Source: an uncultured Oscillospiraceae bacterium (GTDB taxonomy: Bacteria; Bacillota; Clostridia; Oscillospirales; Oscillospiraceae). From it: DNA of 64,000 bases. Shown piece after piece: positions 8,967-16,239 of the stretch (positions are counted from its first letter, which is position 1; the number at the start of each line of letters is the position of its first letter). Position numbers and translations under genes: made by a program. The stretch spans positions 1-64,000 of the forward strand of contig CAJUPU010000010.1 in the NCBI GenBank assembly GCA_910588495.1. The letters are read 5' to 3'. The notes beneath the pieces are model-generated. The model saw only the letters and a list, made by a program, of their open reading frames with translations. It made no database searches and was not told where the DNA came from.

Positions 8967-8994
8967 TAGGTCTACCACAGAGGAGGTAGACCTA
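8967..8994. repeat. Perfect 10-bp inverted repeat spanning the RBS of the second Arc-like gene
   Basis: TAGGTCTACC (8967-8976) pairs exactly with GGTAGACCTA (8985-8994). The loop and right arm hold the Shine-Dalgarno AGAGGAGG, and the right arm ends on the A of the start ATG. It could act as a DNA operator, or as an mRNA hairpin that masks translation initiation. Confidence 0.65.
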
Positions 8995-9170
8995 TGAATG
9001 ACAAAGCATACCTCAGCATTCGGATGGACAGGCGGCTCCACGACAAATTCCAGTCTGTGGCCGCCTATGAGGGCCGCTCCATGAGCGGGCAGATCTTATA
9101 CCTGGTCAACCAGTGCGTCAGAGAGTTCGAGAAAGTGCACGGCCCCATCGACCTGCTGGACCAGACGTGA
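8994..9170 (+). CDS. Small Arc-like ribbon-helix-helix DNA-binding protein (copy 2)
   Basis: 58 residues beginning MNDKAYLSIRMD. It has the same architecture as the gene at 8723-8923: beta strand, helix, the turn AYEGRSMSGQ, and the ending CVREFEKVHGPI. The two are clearly paralogs, with near-identical C-terminal halves and divergent N-terminal strands, which is where Arc-type proteins contact DNA. A strong RBS (AGAGGAGG) precedes ATG 8994. The stop TGA overlaps the ATG of comF (TGATG), so translation of comF is probably coupled to it. Confidence 0.72.
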   Translation: MNDKAYLSIRMDRRLHDKFQSVAAYEGRSMSGQILYLVNQCVREFEKVHGPIDLLDQT

Positions 9171-9820
9171 TGGGTCTGCTCCATGTTCTGCTGGACCTGC
9201 TCTACCCGCCCAAATGCCCCTTCTGCGGCCAGGTGCTGGAGCGGGGCGAGGAGGGCTGGTGCGCCCCCTGCCGGGAGGACCTGCCCTGGACCCAGCCGGG
9301 GGACGGCAAAACGGTGGAGGGCTGCGACGCCTGCCTGTCCCCGCTGTGGTATCGGGACGGCCCCCGGGATGGGATGCACCGCTACAAATTCCAGGGCGGG
9401 CAGGGGCACGCCAGGCTGTTTGGCGATCTGATGGCCCAGTGCCTCCGGGACCGCTGGGCGGGAGGGGCGGACCTGGTCACCTGGGCGCCCCTCCACCCCC
9501 GGCGGAAACGGGAACGGGGCTACGACCAGGCGGAGCTGCTGGCCCGCCGGGTGGGGGAGCTGTGCGGCCTTCCGGTGGAGAGCACGCTGGAAAAGGTCCG
9601 CTCCACCGCCGTCCAGTCCCAGGCCGGGGAGGACGCGGCCAGAAGGGCCAACGTCCAGGGGGCCTACCGGGCCTTGGACGGCCTGGACCTGACGGGAAAA
9701 CGGGTGGTACTGATCGACGATGTGGCCACCAGCGGGGCCACCCTGTCCCAGTGCGCCGCCGCCCTGCGCAAGGCCGGGGCGGACCGCGTGGTGGGACTGA
9801 CCTTCGCCCGGGCGCGGTAG
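9170..9820 (+). CDS. comF: ComF family phosphoribosyltransferase-like protein
   Basis: 216 residues. An N-terminal zinc-ribbon-like region (CPFC, then CAPC, then CDAC) precedes a phosphoribosyltransferase fold whose PRPP-binding signature VVLIDDVATSGAT lies near residue 180. ComF proteins are linked to DNA uptake in competent Gram-positives, but many carriers are not known to be competent. I chose ATG 9170, which overlaps the stop of the preceding Arc-like gene; an in-frame ATG 57 bp earlier lies inside that gene. Family assignment is secure; role here is uncertain. Confidence 0.9.
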   Translation: MGLLHVLLDLLYPPKCPFCGQVLERGEEGWCAPCREDLPWTQPGDGKTVEGCDACLSPLWYRDGPRDGMHRYKFQGGQGHARLFGDLMAQCLRDRWAGGADLVTWAPLHPRRKRERGYDQAELLARRVGELCGLPVESTLEKVRSTAVQSQAGEDAARRANVQGAYRALDGLDLTGKRVVLIDDVATSGATLSQCAAALRKAGADRVVGLTFARAR

Positions 9821-9921
9821 ATCCACGTCCGGAGCAGGTATAAACACTGGAATAATTGCCCAAACTCTGCATAGAGTATCGTAAGCCCGCGATACATCCA
9901 TGCGAAGGGAAGGTGACGCCC

Positions 9922-10167
9922 ATGGCAGAGGCAGTCAAGTCCAGCCGCAGACAGGCGGCGGAGCGGGAGGAGACCCGCCGCCAGCTGGTGGAGGGCATGA
10001 AGCAGACCCGGGATCAGCTGAATCACGCCTACGCCCAGTTCAATATCTACACCGATCCCGATCTGGTGGACGCCTGCGTCTACGAGATCAACTCCCTCCA
10101 GAGCCGGTACTCCTACTATGTGCGCCAGGTGAAGGCGCTGGAGGCCGCCCGGGAGGGGACGGCTTGA
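9922..10167 (+). CDS. DUF2508 (YaaL-like) family protein
   Basis: 81 residues, strongly charged and probably helical. The first 25 residues are Arg/Glu-rich. The motif AYAQFNIYTDPDLVDACVYEI in the middle is typical of DUF2508, a family found next to bofA in Bacillus and many clostridia. Function is unknown. ATG 9922 has AAGGTGACG upstream and begins the conserved part. The stop overlaps the TTG start of the bofA-like gene, so the two are probably translated together. Confidence 0.75.
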   Translation: MAEAVKSSRRQAAEREETRRQLVEGMKQTRDQLNHAYAQFNIYTDPDLVDACVYEINSLQSRYSYYVRQVKALEAAREGTA

Positions 10168-10418
10168 GCGGCTGGGCCTGGTGGGCGGCGGCGGGCGGGG
10201 CGCTGGTGGCGCTGGCCCTGTTCCGCCGCCCGCTGGCCGTTCTGGGCCGGCTGGCCCTGCGGTCCGGGCTGGGGCTGGTGTTCCTCTGGCTGTTCCAGGG
10301 GGTGGGGGCGGTGCTGGGCGTGACCCTGGGGGTCAACCTGCTCAACGGCCTGGTGCTGGGCGCGCTGGGCCCCCCCGGCTTCGCCCTGCTGCTGCTGACC
10401 CAGTGGGCCGGGAGATAG
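10164..10418 (+). CDS. bofA: Pro-sigma-K processing inhibitor BofA-like membrane protein
   Basis: 84 residues that are almost all hydrophobic, with two to three predicted membrane spans. The C-terminal GVNLLNGLVLGALGPPGFAL matches the BofA signature (an Asn in the first half, Gly-x-Pro-Gly in the second). In Bacillus, BofA holds the SpoIVFB protease inactive in the mother cell until sigma-K is needed. The TTG at 10164 is the likely start: GGGAGGGGAC lies just before it and it overlaps the DUF2508 stop (TTGA). A terminator follows. The family call rests on a short motif and gene order. Confidence 0.75.
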   Translation: MSGWAWWAAAGGALVALALFRRPLAVLGRLALRSGLGLVFLWLFQGVGAVLGVTLGVNLLNGLVLGALGPPGFALLLLTQWAGR

Positions 10419-10448
10419 GGCCGTCCGGGACCGCCGGACGGTCCTTTT
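10419..10448 (+). terminator. Terminator after bofA-like gene
   Basis: CCGTCCGG (10421-10428) pairs with CCGGACGG (10434-10441), extended by a G-U and a G-C pair. It is followed by TTTT. Confidence 0.75.
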
Positions 10449-10488
10449 CCACCTCCATTTTTACGATCTTTTCACAAAAACCAGCATT

Positions 10489-10524
10489 TTGACATTGGAC
10501 TATCACCGCTCCTTGTGGTATAAT
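10489..10524 (+). promoter_or_regulatory. Promoter for the glycosidase-like gene
   Basis: TGG-TATAAT (10516-10524) is a perfect extended -10. TTGGAC at 10495-10500 gives an 18-bp spacer. A perfect TTGACA at 10489-10494 is also present but 24 bp away, too far for normal use. The start codon is about 84 bp downstream. Confidence 0.7.
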
Positions 10525-10607
10525 GTCCGCGAGCACGCATCGTGCCCCTCGGGGCGCGGCAAAACGATACAGCGCCCACGGGCGCGAAGCTGCCTGGGGG
10601 AGTCGGC

Positions 10608-11699
10608 ATGGGCGGACGGAAAAACAAGTATGGATACAGCGAGTACCGGGGCCGGGGCGGAGGCCGCGCCCGGATGGTGCTGCTGTTCATCATCGCCCTG
10701 CTGGCCGTGCTGCTGGCGGCGGGCACGGCCTTTTACGCCATGGTGGACCTGGAGTACAGCGAAAACGGGGTGCTGATCCACTGGCCCTGGGCCCCCAAGG
10801 AGAGCTCCCCCCTGCCCCCGATCTCCTCCGACCCCATCCAGGTGGACACCCCCCCGGTGGAGGTGACGGTGGAGCCCTCCCTGCCCCCGGAGCCCACCCC
10901 CACCCCGCCGCCGGCCTATGAGGTCATCGGCGCGGTGACGGTGACTCCCGCCCAGCTGCGCAGCGGCTCCGCCGCCCAGATGGCGGCCTCCGCCGGGGGC
11001 ACCGCCCTGGTGGTGGAGATGAAGGACATGAACGGAAGGCTTGCCTGGCCCTCCCAGGCGGCCCTGGCCCTCCAGCTGGGCACCGGAGCCGCCGACGATC
11101 GGACCGCCCAGGCGGTGCGGGAGCTGGCTGAGAACACCGAGCTGTACCTGGTAGCCCGGGTCCAGTGCTTCCGGGACCCCATCCTGGCCCGGAACTGGGT
11201 CGGCTCGCTCATGACCCGGGGAGGCAACGTGTGGCACGACTACCAGGGCCTGGGCTGGAGCAGCCCCGCCAGCCAGCAGGCGGTGGACTACCTGTCCGCG
11301 CTGTGCCTGGAGCTGGCGGAGATGGGCTTTGACGAGATCGTGCTGGACAGCGCGGGCTACCCCAACTCCGGCGAGGTGAACGTGCTGGCGGTCAGCGACA
11401 ACCGCCCGGCGGACCTGACGGTCCCCGTGTCCGCCTTCCTGGAGCGGCTGTCCGGCGAGCTGGCCCAGCGGGACGTGCGGCTGTCCGTGGCCACCGACGA
11501 GACCCTCCTCCCCGGGGGGGCGGTGCTGTCCGGCCTCACCGCCGGGGTTCTGGCGGGCCACGCGGACCGGGTGTGGCTGGGCGGCAAGGCCGACGGCCAG
11601 CAGTACACCGCCCTGCTCACCGCCGCGGGCTGGGCGGACCCCGCCCCCAGGCTGGTGGTGAAGGGCGCGGTCACCGGCGCGGGAAGCTGGTATAAATGA
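10608..11699 (+). CDS. Membrane-anchored putative glycoside hydrolase (DUF4015-like)
   Basis: 363 residues. A short basic cytoplasmic tail (residues 1-21) is followed by one transmembrane segment (about 22-45). A Pro-rich linker at about residues 64-100 leads to a globular extracytoplasmic domain. That domain contains ALVVEMKDMNGRLAW, LYLVARVQCFRDP and GFDEIVLDSAGYP. These fit the TIM-barrel family described as putative glycoside hydrolases (DUF4015), in which a nascent catalytic Asp follows a strand such as the IVLDSAGY seen here. ATG 10608 is preceded by GGGGGAG. The substrate is unknown; cell-wall or exopolysaccharide glycan is plausible. Confidence 0.72.
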   Translation: MGGRKNKYGYSEYRGRGGGRARMVLLFIIALLAVLLAAGTAFYAMVDLEYSENGVLIHWPWAPKESSPLPPISSDPIQVDTPPVEVTVEPSLPPEPTPTPPPAYEVIGAVTVTPAQLRSGSAAQMAASAGGTALVVEMKDMNGRLAWPSQAALALQLGTGAADDRTAQAVRELAENTELYLVARVQCFRDPILARNWVGSLMTRGGNVWHDYQGLGWSSPASQQAVDYLSALCLELAEMGFDEIVLDSAGYPNSGEVNVLAVSDNRPADLTVPVSAFLERLSGELAQRDVRLSVATDETLLPGGAVLSGLTAGVLAGHADRVWLGGKADGQQYTALLTAAGWADPAPRLVVKGAVTGAGSWYK

Positions 11700-11705
11700 C
11701 GGCAG

Positions 11706-11738
11706 AACGCCCGGACTCCAACGAGTCCGGGCGTTTTC
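11706..11738. terminator. Terminator after the glycosidase-like gene
   Basis: A perfect 13-bp stem, AACGCCCGGACTC with GAGTCCGGGCGTT, a 4-nt loop and then TTTT. The next gene, malQ, reads towards it, but about 55 bp separate them. Confidence 0.88.
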
Positions 11739-11794
11739 GCGTCCCTAAAAGGATCGGTGCGGGGAAAATGGCCTTGCGCAGAGCTCTCCCCGCC

Positions 11795-13318
11795 TCACGG
11801 CGCGCCGCTCTGCTCACCCTTTTGGGGCTTTTGCGGCTTTCGGGGCAGGCGCTGGTACACCTTGGCCTCCTTTTTCAGCCGGGCCGCCAGGGCCGGGGGG
11901 AACGCCCCGGGCAGGGCCCGCCACTTCCAGTTGGTGCCCAGGGTGGAGGGGATGTTCATCCGGGCCTCGCTGCCCAGGCCCAGCAGATCCTGGGCCTGCA
12001 TCACCGCCAGGTCGGCGGGGGACGCCCAGGCCGCGCGCATCATCCCCCAGTGGTAGCCCTCCCTGCTGTTCAGGCGCAGGTATGCCTTGGCGAAGGACAC
12101 GTCCTTCTTGGGGGCGGTGGCCATCCAGCCCAGGATGGTGTCGTTGTCGTGGGTGCCGGTGTACACCACACAGTGGGCGGGATAGCGGTGGGGCAGATAG
12201 TCGCTGCCCTTGTCCCGGCTGTCGAAGGCGAACTCCAGGATCTTCATGCCGGGATAGCCCGTCTTGCGCAGCAGCTCCCGCACCGAGTCGGTGAGGAAGC
12301 CCAGGTCCTCGGCGATGATGTCCCGTTTGCCCAGCTCTTTGTTCACCACCTTGAAAAAGTCCAGGCCGGGGCCGGGGCGCCAGCGGCCGTTCCGGGCGGT
12401 CTCGTCCCCATAGGGGATGGCGTAGTAGGCGTCGAAGCCCCGGAAGTGGTCGATGCGCAGCATGTCGTAGATGGTGAACTGGAAGGCGATCCGGCGCAGC
12501 CACCAGCGGTAGCCGTCCTCCTTCATCCGCTCCCAGTCAAACAGGGGGTTGCCCCACAGCTGGCCGTCCTCGGAAAAGCCGTCGGGGGGACAGCCCGCCA
12601 CCTCGGTGGGCAGGCCGTTCTCGTCCAGCTGGAACTGGTCCGGGCTGGCCCACACGTCGGCGCTGTCGCCGGAGACATAGATGGGCAGGTCGCCGATGAT
12701 ATACACACCCTTGCCGTTGGCGTAGGCCTTGAGGGCGTCCCACTGGCGGAAGAACAGGAACTGCACCGCCTTCCAGAAGTCGATCTGGCCCGCGAGCCTC
12801 TTTTTGGCGGCACAGAGCGCCTGCGGGCGGCGCAGGCGGATGTCCTCGGGCCAGGCGGACCAGGGGACGCCGCCCTGCTCGTCCTTCAGGGCCATGAACA
12901 ACGCGTAGTCCTCCAGCCAGTCCGACTTCTGGCAAAAGGCTCCGAATCCGTCGGGGGGCGCGGCCAGCAGCCGCTCCGCCGCCTTGCGCAGCACGGGGTA
13001 GCGCCGCTCATACATCAGGCCGTAGTCCACGTTTTGGGGGTCGCCGCCCCAATCCAGGCCCTGGTACTCCTCCGGCTCCAGAAGGCCGGCGTCGGCCAGA
13101 TCGTCCAGGTCGATGAAGTAGGGGTTGCCTGCGTAGGAGGAAAAGGACTGATAGGGGGAGTCGCCATAGCTGGTGGGGCAGATGGGCAGGATCTGCCAGT
13201 AGGTCTGCCCCCCCGCCGCCAGGAAATCGGCGAACTGGCGGGCGGCGGCTCCCAGGGTGCCGATCCCGTAGGGGGAGGCCAGGGAGGAAATGGGCATCAG
13301 GACGCCGGAGCATCTCAT
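11795..13318 (-). CDS. malQ: 4-alpha-glucanotransferase
   Basis: Amylomaltase (GH77) that transfers alpha-1,4-glucan segments between maltooligosaccharides; cytoplasmic; 507 residues, the normal length. Seen are the N-terminal SSLASPYGIGTLG, GDLPIYVSGDSADVW near residue 215, LRIDHFRGFDAYYAIP near 295 with the nucleophile Asp, IAEDLG with the acid/base Glu near 342, and TGTHDNDT near 400. ATG 13318 follows AAAGGTGG; the frame stays open upstream into lacI, without meaning. It lies 14 bp after lacI in the same direction as the sugar importer, so it is part of maltodextrin or starch-oligosaccharide use. Confidence 0.95.
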   Translation of the reverse strand: MRCSGVLMPISSLASPYGIGTLGAAARQFADFLAAGGQTYWQILPICPTSYGDSPYQSFSSYAGNPYFIDLDDLADAGLLEPEEYQGLDWGGDPQNVDYGLMYERRYPVLRKAAERLLAAPPDGFGAFCQKSDWLEDYALFMALKDEQGGVPWSAWPEDIRLRRPQALCAAKKRLAGQIDFWKAVQFLFFRQWDALKAYANGKGVYIIGDLPIYVSGDSADVWASPDQFQLDENGLPTEVAGCPPDGFSEDGQLWGNPLFDWERMKEDGYRWWLRRIAFQFTIYDMLRIDHFRGFDAYYAIPYGDETARNGRWRPGPGLDFFKVVNKELGKRDIIAEDLGFLTDSVRELLRKTGYPGMKILEFAFDSRDKGSDYLPHRYPAHCVVYTGTHDNDTILGWMATAPKKDVSFAKAYLRLNSREGYHWGMMRAAWASPADLAVMQAQDLLGLGSEARMNIPSTLGTNWKWRALPGAFPPALAARLKKEAKVYQRLPRKPQKPQKGEQSGAP

Positions 13319-13332
13319 GTGGAGTCCACCTT

Positions 13333-14358
13333 TCATTTCGGTCGATGTGTCGCGCCCCGGGGCGGCGCCACGCTCTCCCCGGGGAGGAGCTGGAAGGGCA
13401 CCACCGCGTGGACCGGGGGCCGGGGCCGCTGGAGGCTGCGCAGGAGCAGGTCCACCCCCTGCCGGGCCAGCTGCTGGGTGTCCTGGCGGACGGTGGTGAG
13501 CCGGGGCAGGGAGAATTGGGACAGGGGGATCCCGTCGTAGCCCACCACCGAGATATCCTCGGGCACCCGCCGCCCCAGATCCCGGATGGCCCGGATCGCC
13601 CCGATGGCCATCACGTCGCTGATGCAGAACAGGGCGGTGAGCTCCGGGCACCGCTCCAGCAGGCGCTTGGTGGTGTCGTAGGCGTCTGGGAAGGAGTAGC
13701 GGCAGGGCTCGCACCGGCGGGCGTCGAAGGGCAGGCCCAGCTCGTCGAAGGCCCTCCGGCAGCCCCGGACCCGGCGGTAGCCGATCTGGGTGCACGACCA
13801 GTTCCCCCCCAGCACGCCGATGGCCCGGTGTCCCTGTTCCGCCAGGTAGCGCACCACCCGGCAGGCCGCCTCCTCATCGTCGGTGGTGAAGGAGGACAGG
13901 TTGGGGAAATCCAGCTCCCGGGCGGAGTTGGTGAGCAGCACGCAGGGCACGCCGATCTGACCGAAGGAGGCCCGGAAAAACTCCAGGTCGCCCCCCAGGA
14001 ACAGGATGCCCAGGGGCTTGCGCTCCCGGCACAGCTGGACGGCGTAGGCCACCTCGTTGGCGTCCTCGTCCAGGTAGTAGAGGTTGGCGTCCCGCCCGGC
14101 ATCCTGCAAAAGCTGCTGGCACCGCTCCACCAGGTCGGCGAAGAGCATGTTCATGGTGCCCTTGACGATGACGGCGATGGAGGCGCTGGTCTGCTGCTTC
14201 AGGTGCCGGGCGTTGGTGTTGGGCTGGAAGCCCTGCTCCTCCACCACCGCCAGCACCCTGCGCCGGGTCTCTTCCGACACGTCGGGGTGCTGGTTGAGCA
14301 CCCGGGACACGGTGGTCACGCCCACACCGGACAACCGGGCGATATCCTTGATGGTCAT
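13333..14358 (-). CDS. LacI family transcriptional regulator
   Basis: 341 residues. The N-terminal LacI helix-turn-helix and hinge (MTIKDIARLSGVGVTTVSRVL, then NARHLKQQ) is complete. It is followed by a periplasmic-binding-protein-like sensor domain with LFCISDVMAIGAIRAI and VVGYDG. It probably represses the neighbouring sugar-importer genes until an oligosaccharide or derivative binds. Two palindromic sites of the right kind are present upstream of the substrate-binding-protein gene (17631-17671). It is located between the second permease and malQ; a separate weak promoter may lie just before it. Confidence 0.93.
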   Translation of the reverse strand: MTIKDIARLSGVGVTTVSRVLNQHPDVSEETRRRVLAVVEEQGFQPNTNARHLKQQTSASIAVIVKGTMNMLFADLVERCQQLLQDAGRDANLYYLDEDANEVAYAVQLCRERKPLGILFLGGDLEFFRASFGQIGVPCVLLTNSARELDFPNLSSFTTDDEEAACRVVRYLAEQGHRAIGVLGGNWSCTQIGYRRVRGCRRAFDELGLPFDARRCEPCRYSFPDAYDTTKRLLERCPELTALFCISDVMAIGAIRAIRDLGRRVPEDISVVGYDGIPLSQFSLPRLTTVRQDTQQLARQGVDLLLRSLQRPRPPVHAVVPFQLLPGESVAPPRGATHRPK

Positions 14359-14384
14359 GGGCGTCCCCCCCTTTTCGGCCTAAT

Positions 14385-14413
14385 ATCTTACCTTATTTTC
14401 GTCTTTTCCGCAA
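14385..14413 (-). promoter_or_regulatory. Possible internal promoter for lacI-malQ
   Basis: On the minus strand TTGCGG (14408-14413), a 17-bp spacer and TAAGAT (14385-14390) precede the regulator by about 26 bp. Both hexamers are only four of six matches, so this is tentative. Confidence 0.4.
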
Positions 14414-14433
14414 GCCCTGTCTTGCCTGGGGCG

Positions 14434-15276
14434 TCAGCCCTTCACCGCGCCGGCGGCCACGCCCTTGATGATATACTTCTGGCCCGCCAGGTAGACGATG
14501 ATGATGGGGATGATGGTGAGCATGATGCAGGCCATCATGGGACCCATCTCCACCCGGCCGAAGCTCCCCCGGAAGCGCTGGATCAGCATGGGGATGGTCA
14601 TATACTTCTTGATGTCCAGCACCAGGGTGGGCAGCAGGTAGTCGTTCCACACCCACATGGCCTCCAGGATGCCCACGGACACCAGGGTGGGCTTCAGGAT
14701 GGGCAGGACGATGAGGAAGAAGGTCTGGAGGGGGTTGCAGCCGTCGATCATGGACGCCTCCTCCACCTCCACGGGGACGGAGCGCACGAAGCCGCAGAAC
14801 ATGAACACCGCCAGCCCCGCGCCGAAGCCCAGGTAGATGATGCAGATGTTCCAGGGGGTGTTCAGCTTTAGGGTATCCGCCGTGGCGGACAGGGTGAACA
14901 TCACCATCTGGAAGGGGACCACCATGGACAGCACGAACAGGAAGTACAGCGCGCTGCTGACCACGCCCTTCACCCGGGTGATGTACCAGGCGCACATGGA
15001 ACAGCACACCAGGATCAGCGCCACCGAGGACAGGGTGATGAACAGGCTGTAGCCCAGGGAATGGAGGAAGCCCTGGGACACGATGGCCGTCACAAAGTTG
15101 GTGAGGCCGGCGAAGGTGTCCGCCGTGGGCAGCAGGAAGGCAGTGGAGGTGGTGATGGCCCGCTCGTCCTTCAGCGAGTTCATCAAGATCATGAAGATGG
15201 GATAGATATAGGCCACGCACAGAAGGCTCAAAAAGACGATCAGCCCCATATCCCGGGCCTTGTTCTGCTTTTTCAT
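14434..15276 (-). CDS. Carbohydrate ABC transporter permease, MalG type
   Basis: Inner-membrane permease subunit of a sugar importer; 280 residues with six hydrophobic segments. The ATPase-docking EAA loop is visible as EEASMIDGCNPLQTFFLIVLP near residue 190. The first cytoplasmic stretch and the PTADTFAGLTNF region match MalG-type (CUT1) permeases. ATG 15276 is preceded by AGGAGGTG and overlaps the stop of the partner permease (TGATG). No ATPase gene lies in the cluster, so a shared MsmX-like ATPase encoded elsewhere is presumably used. Confidence 0.9.
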   Translation of the reverse strand: MKKQNKARDMGLIVFLSLLCVAYIYPIFMILMNSLKDERAITTSTAFLLPTADTFAGLTNFVTAIVSQGFLHSLGYSLFITLSSVALILVCCSMCAWYITRVKGVVSSALYFLFVLSMVVPFQMVMFTLSATADTLKLNTPWNICIIYLGFGAGLAVFMFCGFVRSVPVEVEEASMIDGCNPLQTFFLIVLPILKPTLVSVGILEAMWVWNDYLLPTLVLDIKKYMTIPMLIQRFRGSFGRVEMGPMMACIMLTIIPIIIVYLAGQKYIIKGVAAGAVKG

Positions 15277-16127
15277 CACTGCTGCACCTCCTTGGAGCGG
15301 GTGGCTCTGAGCTGGAACATGGAGATCGCCACCACCAAAATACAGAACAGCACCGCCTTGGCCTGGCCCAGGCCCTTCCACTGGGCGCCCGACCGGGCGT
15401 AGAAGGTGTTATAGATGTTATAGGCCAGCATCTCGGTGGCGTGGTTGGGCTCCCCTGCCGTCAAGGCCAGGTTCTGGTCGAAGAGCTTGAAGGAGTTGGT
15501 GAGGGTGAGGAACATGCAGATGGTGATGGAGGGCATCACCATGGGAAGCTTCACCTTCCACAGGGTCTGCCAGGGGGAGGAGCCGTCGATCTGGGCGGCC
15601 TCCAGCACGTCGTCGGGCACCGCCTGGAGCCCGGCGATGTAGATGATCATCATGTAGCCGATCTGCTGCCAGCACATGAGGATGATCAGGCCCCAGTAGC
15701 CCGCCGAGGCGTTGAGCATCAGCAGGGGCTTGCCCACCAGGGACAGCACGCAGTTGATGAGGATCTGCCAGATATAGCCCAGCACGATCCCGCCGATCAG
15801 GTTGGGCATGAAGAACACCGTCCGGAACACGTTGGTGCCCCTGAGGTTGCGGGTGAGCAGCAGGGCCAGAGCAAAGGCGATCACGTTGATCAGCAGGATG
15901 GACACCACGGCAAAGGACACGGTGAACTGGAACGCCTGGCCGAACTGGGCGTCCTTCAGAGCCCGCAGGTAGTTGCCGATCCCGATGGGTCTGGCGTCCT
16001 TGATGGTGGTGAACTGGCAGAAGGAGAGGTAGACCCCCTGAAAGAAGGGGAACACGAAGCCGATGGCAAAGGCCAGGGCGGTGGGAAGGACAAAAATGGG
16101 ACCATATCGTTTCAAGGCACGCTCCAT
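15276..16127 (-). CDS. Carbohydrate ABC transporter permease, MalF type
   Basis: Partner permease of the CUT1 sugar importer; 283 residues. The EAA loop reads EAAQIDGSSPWQTLWKVKLP near residue 190, and GGIVLGYIWQ and LALTAGEPNHATEM are usual for the family. It begins at ATG 16127. A strong hairpin lies in the 112-bp gap after the binding-protein gene, as is common where the binding protein is made in excess over the permeases. Its last base overlaps the start of the MalG-type gene. Confidence 0.9.
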   Translation of the reverse strand: MERALKRYGPIFVLPTALAFAIGFVFPFFQGVYLSFCQFTTIKDARPIGIGNYLRALKDAQFGQAFQFTVSFAVVSILLINVIAFALALLLTRNLRGTNVFRTVFFMPNLIGGIVLGYIWQILINCVLSLVGKPLLMLNASAGYWGLIILMCWQQIGYMMIIYIAGLQAVPDDVLEAAQIDGSSPWQTLWKVKLPMVMPSITICMFLTLTNSFKLFDQNLALTAGEPNHATEMLAYNIYNTFYARSGAQWKGLGQAKAVLFCILVVAISMFQLRATRSKEVQQ

Positions 16128-16170
16128 GGGACACTTCCTCCTCCGTTAGTTTTTCGTTCCGCGCAGGATC

Positions 16171-16205
16171 CAAAAGAGGGGGGGGCGGGCCAAGCCCGCC
16201 CCCCT
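16171..16205 (-). terminator. Hairpin between binding-protein and permease genes
   Basis: On the minus strand a run of G plus CGGGC pairs with its complement around a TTGG loop, and CTCTTTT follows. It probably stops part of the transcription after the binding-protein gene. Confidence 0.75.
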
Positions 16206-16239
16206 CGCTGTGACGCTATGATATTGGGCCCGGTACGGC

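Noticed and set aside
10489..10494. Perfect TTGACA as -35 for the glycosidase-like gene
   Set aside because: It lies 24 bp from the TATAAT, outside usable spacing. The extended -10 with TTGGAC at 18 bp is more plausible.
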